Assembly: GCA_009779395.1 (NCBI GenBank)
Contig: WREJ01000055.1
Span: 1-7,335, forward strand
Length of the DNA stretch: 7,335 nt
Direction of reading: 5' to 3'
Origin: Coriobacteriia bacterium
GTDB taxonomy: Bacteria > Actinomycetota > Coriobacteriia > WRKU01 > WQUG01
Below are positions 1 through 5,857 of the stretch, piece after piece. Position numbers and translations under genes: made by a program. The notes under the pieces were generated by a model. It was given only the letters and a program-made list of their open reading frames with translations, searched no databases and was not told where the DNA came from. The stretch's first letter is position 1; every line of letters starts with the position of its first letter.

Positions 1-154
1 CCCCCCCCACGGAATTTGGGAATTCTAAGGGTCATGGCAGTCTCACTTTCGTTTCGGTTACAGGTTAGATGGTACTGTATTACCAACCGAAAGATTCTAG
101 CACGCTGGTCATACTCTGCATTAAATGCTCACTTTTTGTGGTTATTTACCTGTC
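1..154. other. region downstream of the toxin gene, no supported gene
   Basis: The stretch starts with eight C residues at the window edge. It holds a weak 8-bp stem, TTTCGGTT (52-59) with AACCGAAA (85-92) around a 25-nt loop, and a short palindrome GCATTAAATGC (118-128). Neither is followed by a U-tract on the minus strand, so I call no terminator for the toxin operon. I found no tRNA and no convincing coding sequence. Confidence 0.5.
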
Positions 155-436
155 TTACTTGTCGTCGTAATGACCTTTGCACTGCGCCACGTCTATAACT
201 GTGCCACCTGAAAGAGGCCGGTAGACAAAGCGGTCGCAGCGATTTATTCGCCGTGAATACCACCCCGAACGATTCCCTTTCAGTCGCTCGGGATTGTACT
301 TCCCCGTAAGCGCAAAGGGATTTTTTGCAATTTCGCACTGGATATCCTTGATGGTCACAAGGGCTGTTTTGTTATGAGCCTTTTTGTAGTCTTTCAAGTC
401 TTTCAGAGCTTGCGATGTGTATCTAAAGCGTGCCAC
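155..436 (-). CDS. yoeB: Txe/YoeB family mRNA interferase toxin
   Basis: The 93-residue protein belongs to the RelE/ParE superfamily of ribosome-dependent endoribonucleases. The C-terminal half is YoeB-like: NPERLKGNRSGWYSRRINR, DRFVYR and the terminal CKGHYDDK. Aligned by eye to E. coli YoeB, E50 corresponds to E46, R69 to R65 and H89-Y90 to H83-Y84, so the catalytic set looks intact. It differs by an extra Arg in PERLKG (usually PEPLKG) and a short tail after the final Tyr. Translation begins at GTG (434-436), immediately after the antitoxin TAG, with only a weak AGCAGGG upstream; translational coupling with low toxin yield is expected. YoeB toxins commonly pair with YefM antitoxins, whereas here the partner is RelB/DinJ-type. 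Confidence 0.9.
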   Translation of the reverse strand: MARFRYTSQALKDLKDYKKAHNKTALVTIKDIQCEIAKNPFALTGKYNPERLKGNRSGWYSRRINRCDRFVYRPLSGGTVIDVAQCKGHYDDK

Positions 437-721
437 CTAGAGCCCTGCTATCATGCTGTCGAAATCTTTGGGTTCTGTTGTAGCGGCAAATTCTCCTCGG
501 TCGGCGGCGGCTATTGACTGGTCTAACACGCGCATGTTTGCAGACGAGTAAAAGGGGTCAGCCGTGATTTCAAAGGGTATTCTGCGCTCTCTGACAACGG
601 TGTTCATAAAAAGCGTCAGAGCACCTGTCACCGTCAGTCCCACCTCACGACAAAAGGCATCGAAGTCCTCTTTTACCTGTGCATCTGCCTTGAAGGTAAC
701 CATTTTTGTAGACTTAGACAT
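437..721 (-). CDS. RelB/DinJ family antitoxin
   Basis: The 94-residue protein starts MSKSTKMVTFKADAQVKEDF and has the ribbon-helix-helix signature of RelB/DinJ antitoxins: a short N-terminal strand, then REVGLTVTGALTLFMNTVV and the hallmark RERRIPFEI. The C-terminal half (about 50-94) is polar and would wrap the toxin. It should neutralise the toxin encoded next and repress its own operon. The ATG at 719-721 is chosen because AAAGGAG lies 5 nt upstream and the family homology starts there. A longer frame from 790 would add 23 residues encoded by the operator repeat; it overlaps the upstream gene by 8 bp and also has a GGAGGA upstream, so it cannot be fully excluded. The TAG stop touches the toxin start with no gap. 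Confidence 0.9.
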   Translation of the reverse strand: MSKSTKMVTFKADAQVKEDFDAFCREVGLTVTGALTLFMNTVVRERRIPFEITADPFYSSANMRVLDQSIAAADRGEFAATTEPKDFDSMIAGL

Positions 722-728
722 GATTGCT

Positions 729-772
729 CCTTTCTGTATAGACAACATACTATCATTGTCTATACAGAAAGG
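729..772. promoter_or_regulatory. perfect 17-bp inverted repeat, probable antitoxin operator
   Basis: CCTTTCTGTATAGACAA (729-745) and its exact reverse complement (756-772) surround a 10-bp spacer. The homology continues as ATTGC on both outer sides, with two extra bases on one side. Each arm contains the near-palindrome TGTATAGACA, which suits a ribbon-helix-helix dimer, so the whole could hold two dimers. The site overlaps the promoter directly upstream of the antitoxin gene, the normal position for autoregulation by RelB/DinJ proteins and their toxin complexes. As RNA it would also form a long stem near the antitoxin ribosome binding site. Confidence 0.75.
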
Positions 773-775
773 CAA
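747..775 (-). promoter_or_regulatory. promoter of the toxin-antitoxin operon
   Basis: On the minus strand TTGCCT (770-775) and TAGTAT (747-752) are separated by exactly 17 bp; each matches its consensus hexamer at four of six positions. The -10 lies in the loop between the arms of the large inverted repeat and the -35 at its outer edge, so a protein bound to the repeat would cover the promoter. The predicted start near 740 gives a leader of about 19 nt containing AAAGGAG before the antitoxin ATG. Confidence 0.5.
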
Positions 776-782
776 TACTGCT

Positions 783-1922
783 TTAGTCATGGATGTCCTC
801 CTCCCCCTCTGTGGTGGGAGCTTGCTGCTGCTTTTTGCGTCTTTTGTAGTAGACCACAGCTGCTGCTGATGCGCCTGCGGTTGTTGTTGCTAAACTGGCG
901 AGGGCAAGGGGCAGCCAGGGAGAAGTGCCACCCCTTGCCTCGTCGGGGGAAGGGTCATCAGGGTAATTGGCGGCGATTTCTGGTACCGCCTGATTAACAA
1001 TAATCTCGATGTCGCTGTTGTCTGCAGGCTCAGAGGATTCTACAGGCAGGGTCGTGATTGTTCTATTCTGGTCGCCGCTGGAAGAAATCTCGCTGAAAAT
1101 CTGCCCTTCGTAGTGGGCTGTCACCAGCAGTGCGGTGTAATCCAGCCAGCGTTCTTCGCCGCGATAGACCACCTGCGCGCTGTAGCACTGCGGCAGACCA
1201 AATTCATCGTAGTCATCTACCTGCCAGTACCATTCTGCAGCAGTCAGCGACACCTGACGATGTGCGCCAAACACCTGGTCACAGCGCAGGCTAAAGTCCT
1301 GATGAGTCGGTAAAAGCGCAACATCGTTGCTGGGCAATTGGTCAAACTCTACCAGACGGTCTGCCTGCTCGCTGCGTATGCCTATGTAGGGCGTGACCTC
1401 GACACGCCGCAGCGTCAACACACCTACGTAACCAGCAACCGACTGCGGGCGCGACCTACCCAGTACCTCGATAATCCTGTCGTGGTCGTCCAGATAATCC
1501 GCGCGCATTTTTCGCTCGACCTGCAGGCTGGCGTCTCGGACGGACAGCTGCCGTGCATCGGGCGCGCCGCGTCCATTGCTCTGCCACGTCGCAGAAGGCG
1601 GCGCAGGCAGAGCACCAGCAAGACTAATGCCTAGGTGCTGTCGAAAGGACCGTAGCAGCGCGTCAAAGGCGTAGGGGTGCTTGACCAGATAACTTGCCGA
1701 CAGGGTCAAAGCCAGCGAGACAGCAACTGCCCAAAGCGCGCTGCTAAGGCTGCCAAACAGCTTGACCAGCGGCCGCTGCAGCAGCTTTTGTCGCTGCAGC
1801 TGTTTGAGACTTTTGTGCTGCTGTTTTTCTGCTTTGCGCTGCTGCTGAGCTTGCTGCGATTCGATTTCGTCACGCTGCACAAGCAGCAAATTACGTCGCT
1901 GGGGCAGTAATGCCTGTTTCAT
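783..1922 (-). CDS. unrecognised bitopic membrane protein, Q-rich cytoplasmic N-terminus
   Basis: I do not recognise this 379-residue protein. Residues 16-50 are Gln/Lys/Arg-rich (QQAQQQRKAEKQQHKSLKQL) and probably helical, followed by a hydrophobic helix at about 56-80. A soluble segment of about 250 residues comes next (82-333), with acidic stretches, many aromatic residues around 230-262 and two cysteines (C214, C246) that could form a disulfide if exported. A second hydrophobic helix (about 335-358) is followed by YYKRRKKQQQ and a short acidic tail. The basic flanks predict both ends in the cytoplasm and the middle domain outside. The ATG has GAGAGGAG 7 nt upstream. The gene lies in line with dprA and the P-loop gene, suggesting one operon and possibly a joint function. 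Its last codons (EEDIHD) create a GGAGGA ahead of an ATG that overlaps its stop. Confidence 0.8.
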   Translation of the reverse strand: MKQALLPQRRNLLLVQRDEIESQQAQQQRKAEKQQHKSLKQLQRQKLLQRPLVKLFGSLSSALWAVAVSLALTLSASYLVKHPYAFDALLRSFRQHLGISLAGALPAPPSATWQSNGRGAPDARQLSVRDASLQVERKMRADYLDDHDRIIEVLGRSRPQSVAGYVGVLTLRRVEVTPYIGIRSEQADRLVEFDQLPSNDVALLPTHQDFSLRCDQVFGAHRQVSLTAAEWYWQVDDYDEFGLPQCYSAQVVYRGEERWLDYTALLVTAHYEGQIFSEISSSGDQNRTITTLPVESSEPADNSDIEIIVNQAVPEIAANYPDDPSPDEARGGTSPWLPLALASLATTTAGASAAAVVYYKRRKKQQQAPTTEGEEDIHD

Positions 1923-1970
1923 GGACGTACTCCTCTCTCAAAAAAGCTCTTGGGGGGAAATCAGCTGTCA

Positions 1971-2639
1971 TCAGTGCCCAATCAGCCGCAGCAAAGTGAC
2001 GAGGTCCTCGCGTAGGGTCAGGTCACTCCACTTTGGCTTGTGCTGCACAAAGACACAGGGAAGTTTTCCTGCCATCTGCTGGCAAATGTAGTCAAAGTCG
2101 TCCTGGTCGATGCCCCGTATGCAGACAACATAGTTGCCCAGGTCTTCGTAGCTGGTCGCAAGCAGCAGCGCGTTAAGCGGAGCAAGTTCCCAGGCCTGGC
2201 CGCCACTGACCACACAGCAGAGGTCACCGCTTGCAAATCGTCGCTTGCTTTCGCCAAGAAGCCCGCAATCCCATACCAGTAGCTGAAAGCCGTCCAGATC
2301 GCCGGGCAAGACTCCACACATGATGCTGATTCCTGCAAAGGATGCGAATTGTCGTGCAGAACTGCAACCCTCGGGGTTTTCTTTGCGTACCGACAAGACG
2401 TAGCACTGTTTAAGGGACTCAAAGCTGTCTGGCTGCAAAATGACGCCGCAACTAAGCCCGCGTGCGCTGGCTTTCAGGGCAAGGGACAATGCCAGATGCG
2501 TTGTACCAACCTTGCGGTCAATGCCGGCAATAGTTATCAGCGTCTGTTGCTGCGTGGCAGATAGCGCCTGCTTTTGTGAGGGCAGCACCTGTTGCTGCGA
2601 TGGACTGCCTCGTCTCACTTTGCTTTCGGTCTTTAACAT
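1971..2639 (-). CDS. MinD/TadZ-like P-loop protein with atypical Walker A
   Basis: The 222-residue protein begins with a Gln/Ser-rich linker (1-32), then has LITIAGIDRKVGTTHLALSL, the layout of the deviant Walker A of the MinD/ParA/CpaE group but with VGTTH where VGKTT is usual, so the invariant lysine is missing. A Walker B-like strand LLVWDCG (120-126, D124) follows. The deviant-P-loop fold is therefore likely, but ATP hydrolysis is doubtful. Known TadZ/CpaE proteins also have atypical P-loops and act as polar localisation factors; whether this one does is inference. Its ATG overlaps the dprA stop by 7 bp with AAGGGAG upstream, so it is coupled to dprA translation, and the membrane-protein gene begins 48 bp after its TGA. 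I cannot assign a specific name. Confidence 0.75.
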   Translation of the reverse strand: MLKTESKVRRGSPSQQQVLPSQKQALSATQQQTLITIAGIDRKVGTTHLALSLALKASARGLSCGVILQPDSFESLKQCYVLSVRKENPEGCSSARQFASFAGISIMCGVLPGDLDGFQLLVWDCGLLGESKRRFASGDLCCVVSGGQAWELAPLNALLLATSYEDLGNYVVCIRGIDQDDFDYICQQMAGKLPCVFVQHKPKWSDLTLREDLVTLLRLIGH

Positions 2640-3544
2640 AAGACAGCGCTCCCTTCGCCGGTGTAGCGACCGTCTGTATGACGGATGACTTTACCCTGCA
2701 CCTCGAAATGCCCCAGCACCTCGAGGATTTCAGCAAGTGACAGCCCCAGCTCTTCGGCAAGTTCATCGGGCAAAGACGGCATACTGCAACAGGCGGCAAA
2801 AATCTTTCCCGCATGCGATTCTTCTGCCACGTCATCACTGTCTGCCTGTGTAAAATCGCGGTATAAGGTACCAACGTCAGCGCGCGAACCTATCAAATTG
2901 CATGCCAACTGCAGGTCGTCACGACAACAGAGAGGAAAAGCCCCCTCGCTAATCAGACGATTTGGGGCAGCAGATTCTAGGCAGAGTATGGAACCAGGAA
3001 CGGCAGCAATAGGTACTCCCAAATCAAGCGCGTGATGCACGGTCGAAAGCGTGCCACTAGGCAGACGTGCCTCGGTGACAACAACCAGATCAGACAGCGC
3101 AGCAATCAGGCGATTGCGCTGCACAAAGCGGTGCTTCATCGGGGGCGTTTTCCAGGGGTGTTCTGATATCACCGCACCATTTTGTGCAATGCGGTCAAAC
3201 AGCTGCTTTGCGCCCGTCGGATAGACCAAATCTGCCCCACAACCCATAACAACAACGGTGCTGCCCCCTGCCTCAAGTGCTCCCTTGTGTGCTGCCTGGT
3301 CGCAACCACGCGCACCGCCGGAATAGACCACATATCCCAGCTCGACTGCCCAGGTCGCAATGAGGGCTGCAATGCGCAATCCATAGGGGGTCGCGTTACG
3401 TGCCCCAATAATGGCAATGCCTGGTCGCAGGGCGTCCTCCCTCCCCACCCCATAGAGAGTAGTCGGCGCGCTCTGCCGCTGCAGCAAGACTTCAGGATAG
3501 TCGGCGTCGCTTAGCCCTAGTTCGAATCGTGATTTTTTAGTCAT
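2633..3544 (-). CDS. dprA: DNA processing protein DprA (Smf)
   Basis: DprA binds incoming single-stranded DNA in the cytoplasm during transformation and loads RecA onto it. The 303-residue product shows the Rossmann-like core: GIAIIGARNATPYG (R49), YSGGARGCDQAAHKGAL (75-89), ISEHP, the FVQRNRLIAALSD helix (140-152), EARLPSGTLSTVHHAL, and PGS…NRLISEGAFPL. A C-terminal winged-helix-like domain (about 246-298; SLPDELAEELGLSLAEILEV, then a YTGEG wing) is present. The long N-terminal SAM/HhH domain of some relatives is lacking, so it resembles the shorter DprA form. SGGARG usually continues with ID; here it is CD. The start overlaps comM by 8 bp with GGAG 5 nt before the ATG inside comM, and its end overlaps the next gene by 7 bp. 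Confidence 0.97.
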   Translation of the reverse strand: MTKKSRFELGLSDADYPEVLLQRQSAPTTLYGVGREDALRPGIAIIGARNATPYGLRIAALIATWAVELGYVVYSGGARGCDQAAHKGALEAGGSTVVVMGCGADLVYPTGAKQLFDRIAQNGAVISEHPWKTPPMKHRFVQRNRLIAALSDLVVVTEARLPSGTLSTVHHALDLGVPIAAVPGSILCLESAAPNRLISEGAFPLCCRDDLQLACNLIGSRADVGTLYRDFTQADSDDVAEESHAGKIFAACCSMPSLPDELAEELGLSLAEILEVLGHFEVQGKVIRHTDGRYTGEGSAVLC

Positions 3545-5189
3545 CGCTGCTCCAGGTTTTTCGATACGACAGTGCTTCGCTTAAGTGCGCGCTGCCAACT
3601 TGTGCGCTCTGTCCCATATCAGCAATAGTGCGCGCCAGGCGGAGTGTGCCCACAATCGAGCGACCAGAAAGCTCTAATCGCTGGGCTGCTGTCCGCAGCA
3701 ATTCCAGTGCTTGTGTGTCGATTAAGTCTGGCGAACACAGCTCTTCGCGGCTTAAATCACGGCTGAAGCCGTGACCACTTGCTGCGGCAAAGTCACGCGC
3801 CACATTAACCTGTTGTGCCAGCATTTGTGATGTTGGCTGGTCAGTACTACTCTGTCGCCTTTCAAAAAAGCGATTGGGGTCGGGGCGTGACACCGTCACA
3901 AACATCTGAAAGCGGTCCATCAGCGGCCCGCCAATGCGGTTCTGGTACTGTTCGATTTGTGCTGGCAGGCAGCGGCAGTTCTTTGTCTGGTCACCCAGAT
4001 AGCCACAGGGACAGGGATTTGCCGCAGCAACCAGCATGATATGTGCTGGAAAACTAAGTGAACCACTAGCGCGCACAATGCGAATGGTACCGTCCTCGAG
4101 AGGTTGGCGCAAAGATTGCAGGCAATGCTGCGAAAACTGGGGCATCTCGTCAAGAAAGAGTACGCCATTATGTGCCAGTGAAGCCTCGCCGGGGCGCACG
4201 GGGTTTCCTCCCCCGACAATGCCAACGGTTGTCGAGCTATGGTGCGGCGCGCGAAAGGGTCGCTGCCGTCTGCGGTGGTCAAAGGGGACGTCTGCTACAG
4301 AATTCACGAGAGCCGTCTCGATCAGTTCATCAGAGGTAAGCTTTGGCAAAATGGTGGGCAGGCGCGATGCCAGCATAGTTTTGCCCGTTCCCGGAGGACC
4401 GACCATCAGTATGTTGTGCTGACCGGCAGCAGCAATAGTCAGTGCGCGCACCGCCTGCTGCTGACCTAGTACCTCGGCGTAGTCGCCACAATTATGAACA
4501 GTCTGCGGTACTGGACGCCCTCCCTCGAGGCTTAAGCTGCGTGCTTGCGCAGCAGAGCTGTCAGTAAAGCTGTCCAGATGCTGCATCTGAAGCACCGACA
4601 GGTCAAGGAGACCCTCGAAAATGCTGGTGTCCGCGCAGATGAGGGTCTTGTTTAGCTTGCGGGCAAGCATGCCAAAGCCCACCATGCCGCGCACGTTCGA
4701 GATGGCACCGTTTAGACCCAGCTCGCCTATGACCAGGCAGTCGTCAAAGCTGTCTTTGGGCAACGCGCCGTCTGCCATCAGTATTCCCAGCGCGATGGGC
4801 AGGTCAAATCCCGTACCCGATTTGTGCAGCAAAGCCGGTGCTAGGTTGACGGTAATCACTCCGTCAGGCACCGAAAATCCGCTGTTTTTTAGGGCAGCTG
4901 TAACACGACGATGCGATTCTTTGACCGCTGTGTCACCCAGACCCACAATATGAAACTTGGGCAGCCCCGAAGTCAGATGCACCTGCACGCTGACCCGCTT
5001 TGCACAAACACCGCGCATCCCCGCCGAAGTCACCTCGCTGTAGCGGCTGGTGTTTATCTTTTTTGGCAGCGTTTTTTCTGACTCCCCTGCTGTGTTTGCT
5101 ACGCTTTCTAATACCTCTGGCATCTTGTCTAATGCATCTGGCGCAGCTAGGGTGCTTTCTGCTGTTTTTTCCAAAGTGAGTACGTCCAT
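3537..5189 (-). CDS. comM: ComM/YifB family Mg-chelatase-like AAA+ ATPase
   Basis: ComM is a hexameric DNA helicase that promotes branch migration during natural transformation. The 550-residue product has the N-terminal ChlI/Lon-S16-like domain (about 49-200, with SGLPKFHIVGLGDTAVKES and VNLAPA), then the AAA+ core: Walker A GPPGTGKT at 264-271, Walker B VLFLDE at 343-348, a CPC…CRC cysteine cluster (393, 395, 405, 407) that probably binds zinc, and MDRF with R426. A C-terminal helical domain (about 450-545) contains SGRSIVGTLRLARTIAD. All key residues are present. About 46 N-terminal residues (acidic, Ala/Glu/Ser-rich) precede the family start; the chosen ATG has AAAGGA 8 nt upstream. Its last 8 bases (ATGACTAA) overlap the dprA start, indicating translational coupling. 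Confidence 0.97.
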   Translation of the reverse strand: MDVLTLEKTAESTLAAPDALDKMPEVLESVANTAGESEKTLPKKINTSRYSEVTSAGMRGVCAKRVSVQVHLTSGLPKFHIVGLGDTAVKESHRRVTAALKNSGFSVPDGVITVNLAPALLHKSGTGFDLPIALGILMADGALPKDSFDDCLVIGELGLNGAISNVRGMVGFGMLARKLNKTLICADTSIFEGLLDLSVLQMQHLDSFTDSSAAQARSLSLEGGRPVPQTVHNCGDYAEVLGQQQAVRALTIAAAGQHNILMVGPPGTGKTMLASRLPTILPKLTSDELIETALVNSVADVPFDHRRRQRPFRAPHHSSTTVGIVGGGNPVRPGEASLAHNGVLFLDEMPQFSQHCLQSLRQPLEDGTIRIVRASGSLSFPAHIMLVAAANPCPCGYLGDQTKNCRCLPAQIEQYQNRIGGPLMDRFQMFVTVSRPDPNRFFERRQSSTDQPTSQMLAQQVNVARDFAAASGHGFSRDLSREELCSPDLIDTQALELLRTAAQRLELSGRSIVGTLRLARTIADMGQSAQVGSAHLSEALSYRKTWSSDD

Positions 5190-5201
5190 GAGTTGTGTCC
5201 T

Positions 5202-5645
5202 TTAGGCATTGCGCAAATAATGCAGGCGCGCCGCTTTTTTGTCCTCGTCTACAAAGATGCCAATAAAATCAAAACGCACAGCAGTATGGCGAATAGCGGT
5301 ACGGCTACGATAGACCTGAATTAGCTTGTCGTAGCGTTCGCGCTTTTTGTCGGTGATTGATTCTGCGGGGCTGCCCTGTTTTGTGCTGCCCTTTGTGCGC
5401 ACCTCACAAAAAACCAAGGTGTGACCGTCTAGCGCAATAATATCTGCTTCGCCGTAACCACAGCGCCAATTGCGGTCGATTATTTTCAACCCCTGCCTGA
5501 CCAGAAACTCACAGGCTGCTGTTTCACCACGCCTGCCCATCCTTTTGCGCTTGTTCTGCTTGTCGCGCGCTGGTTGCGTGGGCTTGCTCTTGACTGCTTG
5601 TGTGCTGCTATCTGTTTGCTTTTTCGCTTTTACTGTCATCGTCAT
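5202..5645 (-). CDS. yraN: UPF0102 / YraN family nuclease-like protein
   Basis: The 147-residue product has the UPF0102 core from about residue 37: GRRGETAACEFLVRQG, RNWRCGYGEADIIALD and VFCEVRTKG. The acidic residues E41, D68 and E81 followed by basic R83 match the PD-(D/E)XK-like nuclease fold expected for the family; the usual EVK reads EVR here. The biochemical role of YraN proteins is not established, but they sit next to rnhB, comM and dprA in many genomes, which suggests DNA processing. Residues 1-36 form a Lys/Gln/Thr-rich basic extension that is longer than usual, and a later start is possible in principle. The chosen ATG has an excellent GGAGGTGG Shine-Dalgarno (5649-5656). comM starts 12 bp after the stop, so the two are co-transcribed. 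Confidence 0.92.
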   Translation of the reverse strand: MTMTVKAKKQTDSSTQAVKSKPTQPARDKQNKRKRMGRRGETAACEFLVRQGLKIIDRNWRCGYGEADIIALDGHTLVFCEVRTKGSTKQGSPAESITDKKRERYDKLIQVYRSRTAIRHTAVRFDFIGIFVDEDKKAARLHYLRNA

Positions 5646-5662
5646 AATCCACCTCCGGGCTA

Positions 5663-5668
5663 ATCATA
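5663..5668 (-). promoter_or_regulatory. candidate -10 element for the yraN-comM-dprA operon
   Basis: The minus strand has TATGAT, a five-of-six match to the -10 consensus, between the 11-bp array and the yraN ribosome binding site. At 17-bp spacing the -35 position reads ATCAAT, a poor match that overlaps the first repeat units. A promoter with a good -10, no -35 and upstream operators is the pattern of an activator-dependent promoter. The predicted transcript start would leave a leader of only about a dozen nucleotides, so other -10-like TTTAAT sequences inside the array remain possible. Confidence 0.3.
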
Positions 5669-5675
5669 GCGAGAG

Positions 5676-5774
5676 GCGATTAAAGATTGATTAAACATCG
5701 CTTAAATTTTCATTAAAAATCGCTTAAATTTCGCTTAAAAATCTATTAAGGATTGATTAAGTGTCGATTAAAAA
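5676..5774. repeat. nine tandem 11-bp repeats with TTAA core
   Basis: TTAA cores start at 5680, 5691, 5702, 5713, 5724, 5735, 5746, 5757 and 5768, an unbroken 11-bp period over nine units (99 bp). Unit consensus on the plus strand is TYGMTTAAANN, with examples TCGCTTAAATT (twice), TCGATTAAAAA and TTGATTAAACA. The array is non-coding, AT-rich, and ends about 30 bp before the yraN start codon. One-turn spacing would place every core on nearly the same face of the helix. Direct repeats of 11 bp are the usual operator style of OmpR/PhoB-family regulators (for example TTAACA-type Pho boxes), and iteron-like replication or partition sites are the main alternatives. The repeat is directly visible; the role is inferred. 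Confidence 0.93.
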
Positions 5775-5798
5775 TGCAGGTCAGAACGGCTGTTTTTC

Positions 5799-5807
5799 TG
5801 TGGATAA
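5799..5807 (-). promoter_or_regulatory. perfect DnaA-box 9-mer
   Basis: The minus strand reads TTATCCACA, the exact consensus DnaA box. It lies in the rnhB-yraN gap, 24 bp from the end of the 11-bp repeat array. One such 9-mer is expected by chance in only a small fraction of windows this size (about 0.06 expected occurrences on both strands), so it is suggestive and not proof. It could mark DnaA-dependent control of the yraN-comM-dprA operon or an origin-like element together with the AT-rich array. Confidence 0.4.
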
Positions 5808-5857
5808 AAGGCTTGCGGCACGCCAGAATAAAGTGCAAAAAAATATCAAAAATAATG

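Noticed and set aside
1..35. Start of another minus-strand gene (ATG at 33-35, MTLRIPKFR then a G8 tract), possibly a phase-variable tract
   Set aside because: Only 11 codons are visible, no clear Shine-Dalgarno, no recognisable sequence; the homopolymer sits at the window edge where little can be judged.
52..92. Inverted repeat TTTCGGTT/AACCGAAA as a terminator or small RNA
   Set aside because: Only 8 bp with a 25-nt loop and no U-tract on either side; not strong enough to call.
729..772. LexA/SOS box in the toxin-antitoxin promoter (CTGT and ACAG present)
   Set aside because: The CTGT and ACAG halves are far apart in the two arms and not at the spacing of a LexA site.
1338..1634. Plus-strand frame of 98 residues opposite the bitopic membrane protein
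   Set aside because: Arg-rich shadow translation of the opposite strand with no ribosome binding site or recognisable motif.
1920..5190. 13-bp match GAGTACGTCCATG at 1920-1932 (minus) and 5178-5190 (plus), both around start codons
   Set aside because: A match of this length between two places in a window this size is about expected by chance, and the orientation relative to the genes is opposite.
5806..5824. Terminator for rnhB (GGCGTGCCGCAAGCC followed by TTTT on the minus strand)
   Set aside because: The stem has only about five pairs with an internal mismatch; too weak, though a leaky stop is possible.
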